Positions 44,274-53,170 of a stretch of 53,834 bases of DNA are shown piece after piece. Source of the DNA: Saprospira grandis DSM 2844. GTDB lineage: Bacteria > Bacteroidota > Bacteroidia > Chitinophagales > Saprospiraceae. Position numbers and translations under genes: made by a program. The stretch's first letter is position 1. The number at the start of each line of letters is the position of its first letter. The notes beneath the pieces are model-generated. The model was not told the origin of the DNA. It made no database searches and was given only the letters and a program-made list of their open reading frames with translations. Location: assembly GCA_945888475.1 (NCBI GenBank), contig CAMDAB010000008.1:1-53834 (forward strand), in the 5' to 3' direction.

Positions 44274-45044
44274 TCAATTTTGATATTTTTTCATGATGGC
44301 TTCCGTCAAAATTTGGTAAAGCAAACCGTATTCTGGTGCATGTTCCTCAAGCCATTTCATGTGAAGGTCAATGGTGCTTTCATCGCCACGGCGGGCAGGG
44401 CCTGTCTGAATTTTTTCGGGATCGGCCAGTTCAATTTTTCTGAGTGTCTGTCTTATCAGCGGTTTCAGCATATCAAAGTTTAAAGATTCGCGGCCACATA
44501 TATCGAATGCTGCACTGAAGAGAAAATTGCTAAAATTATTGGCAAAAACTGCTGCTACATGCAAGCCCTTTCGTTGCTCCTCACTTATGCTGTAAACATT
44601 GGGACAGATAGAGGCGGCAAGCTCTATTAGTTTTGCTTCATTTTTACTGTTATTGGCCGAGATGCAAATTGGCAACTCTTCAAAATTTGTATCAAGCTCT
44701 GCGCTAAAAGTCTGTAGCGGATAAAAAACACCAAAGTTTTTCTGCACCCCTTCGAAAATGCTTATGGGCGTTGCCCCCGATGTATGAGCAAGTATTCCAC
44801 CGGATGTTCTGATTGCCGAAGCCACTTCGACTATGGCATCATCTTTTACGGCAAGTAGATAAATGTCGGAATTATCGGGTAAATCAGAGAGGCGATTAAC
44901 TGCCTTTGAATAAACTCTATGTGCTAGTTCTGAGGCTTTTTTTTGGTCTCTGCCAAAAATAGCATCAATTTCATGTCCACATTGACTGATTCTTTTTGCC
45001 AAGGCTCTTGCCACATTTCCAGTTCCGATGATGCTGATTTTCAT
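44274..45044 (-). CDS. Rossmann-fold NAD(P)-binding protein with DUF2520 domain
   Basis: The 256-residue product has an N-terminal Rossmann motif (MKISIIGTGNVARALAKRI) like that of F420-dependent oxidoreductase/ProC-type dehydrogenases, GILAHTSGATPISIFE and FGVFYPLQTFS. The C-terminal helical half (about 130-256: EEQRKGLHVAAVFANNFSNFLF, PARRGDESTIDLHMKWL) is the DUF2520 domain. The family is likely to reduce or oxidise a small metabolite, but no substrate is established to my knowledge. It is convergent with yaaA (8 bases between stops) and divergent from the SAM hydrolase gene. Confidence 0.85.
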   Translation of the reverse strand: MKISIIGTGNVARALAKRISQCGHEIDAIFGRDQKKASELAHRVYSKAVNRLSDLPDNSDIYLLAVKDDAIVEVASAIRTSGGILAHTSGATPISIFEGVQKNFGVFYPLQTFSAELDTNFEELPICISANNSKNEAKLIELAASICPNVYSISEEQRKGLHVAAVFANNFSNFLFSAAFDICGRESLNFDMLKPLIRQTLRKIELADPEKIQTGPARRGDESTIDLHMKWLEEHAPEYGLLYQILTEAIMKKYQN

Positions 45045-45166
45045 TGAATACTAAGTGTTTTGCTGTAATATTGGCACCAAAATACACAATTTCCAAAAAA
45101 AAGCCCGATAAGTTTGTAAGTTAGCAGGCATCAATGTTAATTTTGTGTAATAAAGCAAACTTTTTA

Positions 45167-45940
45167 ATGCAGATTGTCACCTTAACCAGCGATTTCGGAA
45201 CCAAGGATTACTATGCCGCTTATCTAAAGGGCAGAATTCTCAGTGCCGGAATTCCCGTAACAATTGTGGACGTGACACATCAGATTGAGGCCTACAATAT
45301 CGTTCAGGCTGCTTATATGCTCCGCAATGCTTATCCGGCATTTCCAAAGGGCACAATTCATTTGCTCAGTGTAAATAATTTTTATGATGCTAATCCCAGA
45401 TTTCTGGCTGTTAGTCATAAAGGGCATTATTTTATTGCAGCAGATAACGGCGTTTTTGCGCTGTTATTTGATGTCCTCCCCGAAGCAATGTATGAACTTC
45501 GAATTGATTCAGATTTTACGGTTCATAATTTGAATGAGCTCTTTGCCAATGCAATCGGGCATATTTCACAGCATAAACCTTTCTCCGAAATTGGTAGGGC
45601 TACTGAAAAAAGAATGGAGCGGATTTCCATACAGCCAGTTATCGGTAAAAATTATATACGTGGTACTGTAACTCACATCGATGCATTTGGAAATGTGATT
45701 TTGAATATCGACCGCAGTCTTTTCGAAAGGGTAGGACAGGGCAGGGGCTTCGAACTTTATTTCAAAAGGTTCGATCCTATCTGCATAGTTTCAGATAAAT
45801 ATTCCGATCAAAGCGAAGGGGAGATTCTTTGCCTTTTTAATTCTTCGGGACTTTTGGAAATTGCGGTGAACAGCGGACAGGCAGCATCCCTTTTCAGCCT
45901 TTCTGTTGATGATACGATTCAGATCGATTTTTTGGACTAA
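45167..45940 (+). CDS. S-adenosylmethionine hydrolase (SAM hydroxide adenosyltransferase, DUF62)
   Basis: Characterised members use water or hydroxide to split SAM into adenosine and methionine. The 257-residue product begins MQIVTLTSDFGTKDYYAAYLKGRIL (the ATG at 45167 is chosen over a longer frame with eleven extra residues). It continues with VDVTHQIEAYNIVQAAYMLRNAYPAFPKGTIHLLSV, FIAADNGVFALLF, and a C-terminal domain with GTVTHIDAFGNVILNIDRSLFE. The conserved Asp/Arg/His set around TSDFG and the DAFGN motif fit the family. A -7-like TAAGTTTG lies at 45109-45116. Its stop overlaps the start of the tRNA methyltransferase gene by one base. Confidence 0.9.
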   Translation: MQIVTLTSDFGTKDYYAAYLKGRILSAGIPVTIVDVTHQIEAYNIVQAAYMLRNAYPAFPKGTIHLLSVNNFYDANPRFLAVSHKGHYFIAADNGVFALLFDVLPEAMYELRIDSDFTVHNLNELFANAIGHISQHKPFSEIGRATEKRMERISIQPVIGKNYIRGTVTHIDAFGNVILNIDRSLFERVGQGRGFELYFKRFDPICIVSDKYSDQSEGEILCLFNSSGLLEIAVNSGQAASLFSLSVDDTIQIDFLD

Positions 45941-46668
45941 TGGCAAGGACTATGTCAGTTTTTCGATTCAAACAATTTTCGGTACATCAAGACGCTGCAG
46001 CTATGAAAGTAGGCACAGATGCTACCCTTCTAGGGGCCTGGGCCGATGTTACCAATGCAGAAAATATACTTGATATTGGCAGTGGTACGGGGGTTCTGTC
46101 GCTTATGCTTGCCCAAAGAAATGAAAATGCAAAAATTACAGCCCTTGAATTGGAAGCGGCGGCTTTCCTCCAATCGAAATATAATTTCGAAAATAGTCCC
46201 TGGTCAAATCGGCTTAGCGTATTACATACAGCTGTTCAGGATTTTGAAACTGACAATAAATTTGATTTTATTATCAGCAATCCGCCCTTTTACGATCACA
46301 CAAAGCATTTGAAAGCAGCTGAGGCACAAAGGCGTATCGCCCGATCGACAGATACCTTGACCTATGAAGCGCTTTGCGCATCTGTGAGCCGGCTATTAAG
46401 CACTGAAGGTAGTTTTCAGCTCATTCTTCCCACTTTGGCTGAGGATGATTTTGTGAAAACAGCAGCAGCAAATCATCTGAACTTGTATAAGAAAACGCTG
46501 GTATTTCCAAAAGCAACTAAAACAGCAAACAGATTGCTGATGTCATTTTCAAAAGTAGAAAAACCTTATTCACAGTCGAGTATAACCATTAGAAATGCGG
46601 GAAATGATTATCACGATTATAGTCCTGAATTTATTGAACTGCTCAGGGATTTTCTCATTATTTTTTAA
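45940..46668 (+). CDS. trmN6: tRNA1(Val) A37 N6-methyltransferase (TrmN6/YfiC family)
   Basis: The enzyme methylates N6 of A37 in tRNA-Val with SAM. The 242-residue product has the N-terminal FRFKQFSVHQDAAAMKVGTDATLLGAW, SAM motif I (ILDIGSGTGVLSLMLAQR) and the amino-methyltransferase motif IV NPPFY, all characteristic of TrmN6. It overlaps the SAM hydrolase gene by one base (TAATG), and its 3' end overlaps the convergent DUF4442 gene by 11 bases. The specific tRNA target is assigned from family, not shown here. Confidence 0.87.
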   Translation: MARTMSVFRFKQFSVHQDAAAMKVGTDATLLGAWADVTNAENILDIGSGTGVLSLMLAQRNENAKITALELEAAAFLQSKYNFENSPWSNRLSVLHTAVQDFETDNKFDFIISNPPFYDHTKHLKAAEAQRRIARSTDTLTYEALCASVSRLLSTEGSFQLILPTLAEDDFVKTAAANHLNLYKKTLVFPKATKTANRLLMSFSKVEKPYSQSSITIRNAGNDYHDYSPEFIELLRDFLIIF

Positions 46669-47176
46669 TGCTTTTTGCCGCTCTTTTCTCGAGATAATGC
46701 TGACGGTCGGCCACATAGATGGTTTTTTCGAGTTCGGCATAAACCTTTCCTTCCTTGTCCTTCCATTGCAGATTTTCTGTGAATTCAAATTCAGCATCAG
46801 ATGCGACCATTGATTTTATTTTTTCGAGCAGATCCTCATTGATATTGAAATGCATTTGCAGGGTTTTTGTGCCTGGTCTTCTGAATCGGATAGCAGCAGC
46901 CTTGTCCCAAACCACATAGTCTTTGCCAAGGATACGGATGAGTTGCAGCATGAGAATCGGATCGGCAGCTGCATAAAGGCTGCCGCCAAAAATAGTTCCT
47001 ACATAATTTCGTGTTCTCCAGTTGAGTCGCAAGGCAACTACCGTATTTTTCCAGTCGGAAGAAATAAACACAATTCTGCCGCCTGTTCCCCGATAAACCG
47101 GGTAAAGGTTCATAATAAACCTGAAGATTCGGGTTTTAAATGATTCCTTTTCTGTGATGTTGTAAAACAGTTTCAT
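46658..47176 (-). CDS. DUF4442 hotdog-fold protein, thioesterase-like
   Basis: The 172-residue product matches the DUF4442 family: NLYPVYRGTGGRIVFISSDWKNTVVALRLNWRTRNYVGTIFGGSLYAAADPILMLQLI, then VVWDKAAAIRFRRPGTKTLQMHF. The GG-S-YAAADP segment takes the place of the hotdog active-site helix. Family members are presumed acyl-CoA thioesterases without proven substrates. It overlaps the convergent trmN6 stop by 11 bases. Confidence 0.85.
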   Translation of the reverse strand: MKLFYNITEKESFKTRIFRFIMNLYPVYRGTGGRIVFISSDWKNTVVALRLNWRTRNYVGTIFGGSLYAAADPILMLQLIRILGKDYVVWDKAAAIRFRRPGTKTLQMHFNINEDLLEKIKSMVASDAEFEFTENLQWKDKEGKVYAELEKTIYVADRQHYLEKRAAKSIKK

Positions 47177-47189
47177 GCTTTAAAAATAA

Positions 47190-47215
47190 AACCCCGCTGT
47201 AGCTACAACAGGGTT
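47190..47215 (-). terminator. Terminator after the Uma2-family gene
   Basis: On the minus strand AACCCTGTTGTAG is followed by CTACAGCGGGGTT and TTTATTTTT. The symmetry is almost complete, so the hairpin loop would be the central TAGCTA. It separates the Uma2 gene from the DUF4442 gene. Confidence 0.7.
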
Positions 47216-47275
47216 AAAATATGATTTTATAATGGACAAAGGCCGATTGCTAAGAAAAAAATTAGGGTGCATTGC

Positions 47276-47857
47276 CTAAATATCTTCAATTAAGCTGTTC
47301 AAATTCAATTTTTTTCCTTCTAATTCAAGTGCTAAGTTATCCCAATTGTCTATTATCCAGGCCTTACCATTTTCGGCGACCAAAATTTTACGATTTTGAG
47401 TGAATATCCATACAAGTTTTTTTACGCCAAAATTCAGTAGGGTATCGGTTTTTGTTTGGAAATAATCCAAGCCCCCAATTTGTCCTCCCTCATCAATTGC
47501 AGCTTTTGTATCAATTTCGATGATAAAATCAGGTGCAATATTGATATATTTCTCCTGAACTTTAATTTTGGATGCCAATGTTTTGTCTAATAAGGCGATG
47601 TCGGCTAATCTCCAATTGTTCCGGTCAATCTGTATTCCTAATTCACTGGTCAGTACAAGATATTTGTCGGAAAAATGCTCATGTAGCCAAGCTACTATTC
47701 TGGCAATTAAAATTGCTTGTAGAAAACTACTGCCCATTACAGATTCAATTGTTTTTTTTCCTGATAAAACTTCTCTATAGCCATTGTAGTAAATAGCTTT
47801 GCCATCAATCATTTCGTAGAGAAGCACTTCAGGTACGGATTGATATTTTGTTTTCAT
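47276..47857 (-). CDS. Uma2-family (DUF820) nuclease-like protein
   Basis: The 193-residue product fits the Uma2 family of restriction-endonuclease-fold proteins, which are abundant in cyanobacteria and scattered in Bacteroidota. The PD-(D/E)xK-type residues appear in LTSELGIQIDRNNWRLADIALLD and APDFIIEIDTKA; the end shows YFQTKTDTLLNFGVKKLVWIF and ENGKAWII. Biological role is unknown; no methylase, toxin partner or transposase is next to it. It lies downstream of ribBA on the same strand after a 76-base gap. Confidence 0.85.
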   Translation of the reverse strand: MKTKYQSVPEVLLYEMIDGKAIYYNGYREVLSGKKTIESVMGSSFLQAILIARIVAWLHEHFSDKYLVLTSELGIQIDRNNWRLADIALLDKTLASKIKVQEKYINIAPDFIIEIDTKAAIDEGGQIGGLDYFQTKTDTLLNFGVKKLVWIFTQNRKILVAENGKAWIIDNWDNLALELEGKKLNLNSLIEDI

Positions 47858-47933
47858 AGGAAGTAATTTTTTGTTATATTTTATAATGTAAATTTAACGA
47901 AAATTCACTTTAATAAATTCAAGTTCAAATACA

Positions 47934-49178
47934 TTATTTATCCTCCTTCATAATATTATGCCCCATTTTATCTCTTTTGGTGAGCAGATAAAACTCGTTA
48001 TGCTCGTTTGCAGTAATTTCAAGTTCTATATTTTCAACAATTTCGAGACCATAACCCACAAGTCCAATACGTTTTTTGGGATTGTTGGTCATCAGGCGCA
48101 TTTTACTAATGTTCAAATCGCGAAGAATTTGTGCTCCGATGCCATAATCGCGCTGATCAGCTTTAAAGCCAAGTTTGATGTTTGCTTCGACGGTATCGTA
48201 ACCCTGTTCCTGCAGTTTGTAGGCCTTCAGTTTGTTCAAAAGTCCTATTCCGCGACCTTCCTGTTGTATATAAAGTAATAGTCCTTTGCCTTCTTCCTCA
48301 ATGCGTTTCATGGCTGCATGCAACTGTGGGCCGCAATCGCAACGAAGAGAGCCGAGAATATCGCCAGTCTGACAGCTAGAGTGAACACGTACAAGTACAG
48401 GTTCATCTTCTTTCCAGTCGCCCTTTTTGAGTGCCAGGTGTGTTTCGTCGCGGGTTTTATCGTGAAAGGCAATCATTTCGAACTGCCCGAATTCTGTGGG
48501 CATATCAACTGAAATGAGTCGGTCGATCAATTTTTCATGCTTGATGCGGTACTCAATCATATCGGCAATCGATATTATTTTAAGACCAAATTTATCGGCG
48601 ATTGTAAATAAATCGGGTACTCGTGCCATGCTGCCGTCCTCGTTCAGAATTTCTACGAGAACACCCGCAGGATATAGACCAGCCATTCGGGCGAGATCTA
48701 CAGCAGCTTCTGTGTGTCCGGTACGTCTCAATACGCCACCGTCTTTTGCGATAAGCGGAAAAATATGTCCAGGACGCGCATAGTCGGTCCAGCTTGCTTC
48801 GGGACTAGTCAGTCTTTTTATTCCGGTAGAACGGTCATATGCCGAAATACCTGTTGAGCAACCAAATCCAACCAGGTCGATTGAAACGGTAAAAGCAGTT
48901 TCGTGATGAGAGTTGTTGTTCTCTACCATTGGGCGCAGATTCAACTCACGGGCTCTTTTTTCGGTAATGGGCGTACAAATAAGTCCACGACCATGTGTTG
49001 CCATAAAGTTGACAATCTCAGGTGTTATTTTTTCGGCAGCGCAGATAAAATCGCCTTCGTTTTCACGGTCTTCATCATCAACAACGATGATAACCTTGCC
49101 GTTTTTAATATCTTCGATTGCACTTTCAATCGTATCTAAATTTCTAACTGATGTTTCGTTGTGTGGGTTGCCAGACAT
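47934..49178 (-). CDS. ribBA: Bifunctional riboflavin biosynthesis protein RibBA
   Basis: This enzyme supplies both early riboflavin precursors. The N-terminal half (1-205) is 3,4-dihydroxy-2-butanone-4-phosphate synthase with [16 protein letters not shown], and [28 protein letters not shown]. The C-terminal half (about 210-414) is GTP cyclohydrolase II with the zinc site [34 protein letters not shown], and the NNPKKR motif. The product has 414 residues. The ATG at 49178 lies 35 bases inside the 3' end of the upstream glycosyltransferase gene, and no later start fits the family, so the overlap is probably genuine. No FMN riboswitch is seen. Confidence 0.96.
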   Translation of the reverse strand: MSGNPHNETSVRNLDTIESAIEDIKNGKVIIVVDDEDRENEGDFICAAEKITPEIVNFMATHGRGLICTPITEKRARELNLRPMVENNNSHHETAFTVSIDLVGFGCSTGISAYDRSTGIKRLTSPEASWTDYARPGHIFPLIAKDGGVLRRTGHTEAAVDLARMAGLYPAGVLVEILNEDGSMARVPDLFTIADKFGLKIISIADMIEYRIKHEKLIDRLISVDMPTEFGQFEMIAFHDKTRDETHLALKKGDWKEDEPVLVRVHSSCQTGDILGSLRCDCGPQLHAAMKRIEEEGKGLLLYIQQEGRGIGLLNKLKAYKLQEQGYDTVEANIKLGFKADQRDYGIGAQILRDLNISKMRLMTNNPKKRIGLVGYGLEIVENIELEITANEHNEFYLLTKRDKMGHNIMKEDK

Positions 49179-50358
49179 TGTTGCGAACTCCTTTTAAATA
49201 ATTAAAAAATCCTTTTAGCAGGGCTGCATTCATTGCCAAAAAGTAAGAAATATAACGAAGCGGAGCGAGATGCAGACCCAGTAATCCCGTCAAAAAGTCG
49301 AGCAAAGGTACGGCAAATAGACCGAATGTTTGAAGAGAAAACAAAATTTGATAAAATAAGTTTCCCCCAAAGGCAAATGCCAAAAAGATATTTGCAATGA
49401 AGGCTGCAATGATAAAAAAGGGCCCGAACCAGCGTAAAACCTTGTGCGATAAGAAAGCAAAGGCAAGAGCACCTTTCCAAGGCATTAGCATGGGCCAAAA
49501 GACCGAAAGATTGGCAAAATTGCCACTGCTGATGCGTGTTTTTCTTCGAAATTCTTCACTTATTTTACTCGAAACATCTTCATAACAAATGGCTTCGAGT
49601 TCATTGATGGCCTTGCCGCCTTTTTCCAATGCTTTCATAGCAATGTAAAAATCATCCACTAAGAAGCCTTTTGGGACCTCAGTAAAATAGGTAGAACGAA
49701 TTGCATAGCAACCTCCCAAAGGACCAATCATTGCGCCCCAGGCCTTTCCCTCATGGTGTTTCATCATTACCTCTCTCGAAATGTACCCTTTTTCGTTTTT
49801 GGCAATACCGCTGCCATCTTTACGCTCCGGATTAGTGATATTTGAGTCCACTACAGCGATTTTGGCATCTTTGAAATGTTTACAGAGCTGAAAAACAGTA
49901 TTGGCGCCCAGCATAACATTTGCATCCGTAATGATAAAAATATGCTGTTCCGATTTTGGATGCTGACCAAAAGCCTGATCCGAGAGCTGATTGATTATCA
50001 TCGGCTTGCCCTGTCTTTCATCGAAAGCTGTAAAATTTATAATTTCGGGATGCTTTTTAGCAAATGAGTGTAAGATTTCATTAGTTCGGTCATTGGAACA
50101 ATCGGAACCTATAAAAATCTGCAGTTTGTCGGCCGGATAATGATTGGCAAGGATGCTGTTCAGTTTTTCGGCAATAACTTTTTCTTCATTGTATGCCGAC
50201 ATTAGAATTGAAACGCTGGGTAAAGTTTCTTCAGGCTCAAATACCGGAGCATGCGCTTTTTTGCCTGCGGCTACCAGCCTGAGTATAAGCGGGTAGAGCA
50301 AATAGGAGTGGAAAAGTGCAACAATGGATATCCAGAATATGACAGCGGTGAAAATCAT
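49144..50358 (-). CDS. Membrane-anchored family 2 glycosyltransferase
   Basis: The 404-residue product has an N-terminal membrane helix, a GT-A catalytic domain at about 45-280, and three or four hydrophobic segments at the C-terminus. Motifs include [38 protein letters not shown], the DxD-equivalent [17 protein letters not shown] and [10 protein letters not shown] (equivalent to QxxRW), as in processive polysaccharide synthases. The sugar donor and product are unknown. It lies 13 bases after the family 4 glycosyltransferase and overlaps ribBA by 35 bases. Confidence 0.88.
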   Translation of the reverse strand: MIFTAVIFWISIVALFHSYLLYPLILRLVAAGKKAHAPVFEPEETLPSVSILMSAYNEEKVIAEKLNSILANHYPADKLQIFIGSDCSNDRTNEILHSFAKKHPEIINFTAFDERQGKPMIINQLSDQAFGQHPKSEQHIFIITDANVMLGANTVFQLCKHFKDAKIAVVDSNITNPERKDGSGIAKNEKGYISREVMMKHHEGKAWGAMIGPLGGCYAIRSTYFTEVPKGFLVDDFYIAMKALEKGGKAINELEAICYEDVSSKISEEFRRKTRISSGNFANLSVFWPMLMPWKGALAFAFLSHKVLRWFGPFFIIAAFIANIFLAFAFGGNLFYQILFSLQTFGLFAVPLLDFLTGLLGLHLAPLRYISYFLAMNAALLKGFFNYLKGVRNNVWQPTQRNIS

Positions 50359-50371
50359 TCGGTTATTTCAT

Positions 50372-51565
50372 TTAAAGCTGATTGTAAGCCTCCAAAAGTT
50401 CCTTGGCTATCGCTCGGTTATCGAAATGCTCTTTTATGAATACAGCTGCATTTTTACCCATAGCTGAAGCCTTTTCAAAATCATTCGCAACCGAAATAAT
50501 GGCTTCTGCAAATTCGGTAGCAGAATCGGCAATTAAAACTTCTCTTCCGGCTGTGGCTGCAATTCCTTCCAAACCTAGAGCGGTACTTATGATCAAACTG
50601 CCCATAGCCATTCCTTCCAAGATTTTTACCCGCATCCCACTGCCCGAGAGCAAAGGTACCAACATGCAACGATGACTGCAAATAAATTCAACAGCATCGG
50701 GCACTTCTCCGTGAATAGTAATACCTTTCATGCGAATGTTTTTGAGCCAATCGGGGCTATTCCTGCCGCCAATATGAAATTCGGCCTCCGGGATTTTCTC
50801 GATAACTTTTGGCCAAACCTGCTCGATAAGCCATTGCAGACCTTCTATATTTGGCAGCCAGTCGAGTGAGCCGATGAAGCAGAAATCGGCAGCGGCCTTA
50901 TGGTTTCTATCTTTATAATTTTCTAAATCCAGTCCAATAGGCGCTACTATCGATGGAATTTTAAGTCCCAGACTTTTAAAAAAGTCCAGATCCCTTTGGG
51001 TGATGGCGGCCATCAGGTCGTATTGATTCAAACTGCTGTTTTCAAAATTTTCCAGTCTTTTACTCAGTAGTTGCAAGTACCATTTTTTTACGCCAACAGA
51101 TGTATTATCAGCAATTCTCTTCCAAATTTCATGCTCTACATTGTGTGAACGCATGCAGATTTTAGCATTTGAATATTTTCTTATAATATTGATGTAGGGT
51201 GCCAGATAGAGCGTTTCCATCTGTACGATATCGAACTGCTCAGACTGAAGCAGGGTTTTTAGTTTTTCTTCGAATTCGGAAGTAACAAAACGCTCGATAT
51301 GGTAAGATTTATTAGAAAATAGATTTAAGAAAGCATCCAAAACCTTTACGCGATTATCGATGTCCACCAAATGAATGTCTTTATAATGATTGAATTCGGC
51401 TGGCAGGGTTTTTATATCGAAAGGGTGTTTACTGGTGTTCATGCTCAGCAGTGTCAGCTCGACCCCTAAACTATTCAAAGCTTTAGCCATATAAGTCACG
51501 GCAATTGCCTCTCCATCTTTAAGCGGAAAGGGAAATTTTTTTGTAAGCTGTAGTATTTTTATCAT
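50372..51565 (-). CDS. Family 4 glycosyltransferase (GT-B fold)
   Basis: The 397-residue product has the N-terminal ILQLTKKFPFPLKDGEAIAVTYMAKALNSLGVELTLLSM, and the donor-binding C-terminal half with FCFIGSLDWLPNIEGLQWLIEQVWPKV, FHIGGRNSP and the EGMAMGSLIISTALGLEGI signature (E-x7-E type region). Such enzymes add sugars to lipid or protein acceptors on the cytosolic side. It starts three bases after corA stops and leads into the family 2 enzyme, so corA, both transferases and ribBA are likely one operon. Confidence 0.9.
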   Translation of the reverse strand: MIKILQLTKKFPFPLKDGEAIAVTYMAKALNSLGVELTLLSMNTSKHPFDIKTLPAEFNHYKDIHLVDIDNRVKVLDAFLNLFSNKSYHIERFVTSEFEEKLKTLLQSEQFDIVQMETLYLAPYINIIRKYSNAKICMRSHNVEHEIWKRIADNTSVGVKKWYLQLLSKRLENFENSSLNQYDLMAAITQRDLDFFKSLGLKIPSIVAPIGLDLENYKDRNHKAAADFCFIGSLDWLPNIEGLQWLIEQVWPKVIEKIPEAEFHIGGRNSPDWLKNIRMKGITIHGEVPDAVEFICSHRCMLVPLLSGSGMRVKILEGMAMGSLIISTALGLEGIAATAGREVLIADSATEFAEAIISVANDFEKASAMGKNAAVFIKEHFDNRAIAKELLEAYNQL

Positions 51566-51568
51566 GTT

Positions 51569-52552
51569 CTAAAACCAGCGCTTGTTTTTCATATAAATAA
51601 ACATAACAATGAAGGTGACAAGCATAATTGCAATTAGGGTTGGATAACTGTATTTCCAACCTAATTCCGGCATATATTCAAAATTCATTCCGTACCAACC
51701 TGCAACAAAGGTTAGCGGAATAAACAAGGCTGAAATAATTGTCAGTGTTTTCATGATATGATTCAATTCATGGCCTGTTTTTGAATTATATAAATCCATC
51801 AGGTCTTTGAGCATTTCTCTGAAATTATCAAAAGTATGAATCAGGTAGTTGGCCTGATCCTGAATATCATTGAGATATGCAATGGAACTTCTTTGAAAAA
51901 AATGATCAGTCTCGGTTTTAATTTTTGTAAGTAAATCGCGTAGTGGAGCAATATGTCCCCGCAGTATATTTAGTTCTTTCTTCAGCTGTAAAACTTCCTT
52001 CGAGAGATCTGTTTTCCGCCAGTTTTTGCCTAATAAGGAATTTTCGAGATCCACTATATTCTGTCTGATATGTTCTAAGGTAAACCCGTAATTGTCTATG
52101 ATGGCATCGAGCAGTCTTATAAACAGATAGTCCGATTTTCTTTTGCGCAGATAGCCCTTGTTTTGCAATATCCGTTCGCGAACCTCATCGAAAACATCGC
52201 CGGGGATTTCCTGAAAGCTAAGAATATAGCCATCGCCAACCACCAGGCTAATGTGTTCAATAATCAAAATCCCCTGCTCATCGATGTGCATCATTTTGAG
52301 TGAAAGGAAAAAATAATTATCGAAGGCCTCAAATTTTGGCAAGAGTCCGGGTTTGAGGATATCTTCAACCGTTAGGCTATGCAATCCGTAAAACTCGCAA
52401 AGTTTCTCCGTCTCAAGGGTGTTGTTGCAGATGTCAATATCTACCCACTGTACATGCTTGTCAGGTATTTTATTCAATAAAGTAAGCTGAGTATCAAAAT
52501 TAGCATTGGTACTCTTACAATCCAGTTCATTATATTCTATCAGAGAAAACAT
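51569..52552 (-). CDS. corA: CorA-type Mg2+/Co2+ transporter
   Basis: The 327-residue product has the CorA soluble domain (WVDIDICNNTLETEKLCEFYGLHSLTVEDILKPGLLPKFEAFDNYFFLSLKM) with the long stalk helix, and two C-terminal membrane helices linked by the GMN signature in FVAGWYGMNFEYMPELGW. It ends with the basic KNKRWF. I start at the ATG at 52552 (MFSLIEYNELD); a longer frame would need a TTG at 52573 and add seven residues. It heads the minus-strand operon. Confidence 0.93.
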   Translation of the reverse strand: MFSLIEYNELDCKSTNANFDTQLTLLNKIPDKHVQWVDIDICNNTLETEKLCEFYGLHSLTVEDILKPGLLPKFEAFDNYFFLSLKMMHIDEQGILIIEHISLVVGDGYILSFQEIPGDVFDEVRERILQNKGYLRKRKSDYLFIRLLDAIIDNYGFTLEHIRQNIVDLENSLLGKNWRKTDLSKEVLQLKKELNILRGHIAPLRDLLTKIKTETDHFFQRSSIAYLNDIQDQANYLIHTFDNFREMLKDLMDLYNSKTGHELNHIMKTLTIISALFIPLTFVAGWYGMNFEYMPELGWKYSYPTLIAIMLVTFIVMFIYMKNKRWF

Positions 52553-52677
52553 ATTGCCTTGTTTATTCCCCAAAGATGATAAAAAAATGAATATTTGAGC
52601 AGCATTATTGCTTAAAATATATTTGCTATGTTCTTAAAGCATTTTTTGTAATGATAATATAACTTCAAAAGTTTTTT

Positions 52678-52692
52678 TGCAACATTGTTGCA
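52678..52692. promoter_or_regulatory. Operator copy 1: perfect 7-1-7 palindrome over the -33 region
   Basis: TGCAACA-T-TGTTGCA is a perfect 15-base inverted repeat. Its right half contains the TTG (52685-52690) that serves as the -33 element for TATATTTG at 52709-52716. An identical copy lies 37 bases downstream. Confidence 0.7.
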
Positions 52693-52716
52693 TTTTTAAA
52701 AAAAATCCTATATTTG
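52685..52716 (+). promoter_or_regulatory. Promoter of the small lipoprotein gene
   Basis: TTG at 52685-52687 (or 52688-52690) and TATATTTG at 52709-52716 give an 18-21 base spacing, in agreement with the Bacteroidota consensus. Both elements overlap operator palindromes, so the promoter should be repressible. Confidence 0.65.
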
Positions 52717-52729
52717 CAACATTGTTGCA
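52715..52729. promoter_or_regulatory. Operator copy 2: perfect 7-1-7 palindrome over the -7 element and start site
   Basis: A second exact TGCAACATTGTTGCA begins within the -7 box and covers the expected transcription start. Seven-one-seven symmetry is characteristic of Fur-superfamily regulators (Fur, Zur, PerR), but the regulator is not in this window. Confidence 0.7.
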
Positions 52730-52748
52730 CTTTTAAACTTTTATTTTT

Positions 52749-53147
52749 ATGCGTAAGTCCATTTTTATAGTACTAATTGCTAGCGTCAGTTTTACTATGT
52801 TTTCATCCTGTAAAAAGGATAGCGGTAACTATGTTATCACATTCATCAGTCCCACAGAAGGCTCAACTGTAACAGATGCAAGCGATGCACATATCGAAAT
52901 TAAATTAGAAGCCCCCGATGAACTCGAGGAATATGAAATCAGCTTGAGTGTAGATAGTGTCGGTGCTGCAGTTATTGCACCTTTCCCTTTGAGCGGGCAT
53001 GATCACGTTAAAACGAAAACGATCAGCGAACATGTAAACCTTTCTGCATACCCTTCAGGCACAGCATTCAGGTTAAAAGCCTCCCTATGCAAAAATCACG
53101 ATTGTACCGAAAAACTTGAAAGTTCTGTTAGGTTTTTAATTCCGTAG
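52749..53147 (+). CDS. Small lipoprotein of unknown function, possibly metal-related
   Basis: The 132-residue product has a lipoprotein signal: a hydrophobic stretch then FSSC with Cys21, followed by KKDSG, whose charged residues after the Cys resemble the surface-export signal described in Bacteroidota. The mature part looks like one Ig-like beta domain (ITFISPTEGSTVTDASDAHIEIKL ... YEISLSVDSV ... AFRLKASLC). It holds several potential metal ligands: GHDHVK, SEHVN and CKNHDC. I am reminded of DUF4625-type lipoproteins but cannot confirm this. Expression is probably under a double palindromic operator. It is divergent from corA. Confidence 0.75.
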   Translation: MRKSIFIVLIASVSFTMFSSCKKDSGNYVITFISPTEGSTVTDASDAHIEIKLEAPDELEEYEISLSVDSVGAAVIAPFPLSGHDHVKTKTISEHVNLSAYPSGTAFRLKASLCKNHDCTEKLESSVRFLIP

Positions 53148-53170
53148 AATTCAGCTGAAAATTTTATAAA

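Noticed and set aside
47276..47857. Uma2 protein as part of a restriction or defence system
   Set aside because: No methyltransferase, helicase, toxin partner or mobile-element feature is adjacent. A stand-alone Uma2 gene is common and does not support a defence island.
47934..49178. FMN riboswitch upstream of ribBA
   Set aside because: The ribBA start lies inside the preceding gene, leaving no leader, and I see no RFN-like conserved blocks.
52678..52729. CRISPR-like direct repeats
   Set aside because: Only two copies exist, each is itself a perfect palindrome, and both lie over a promoter. An operator explains them better.
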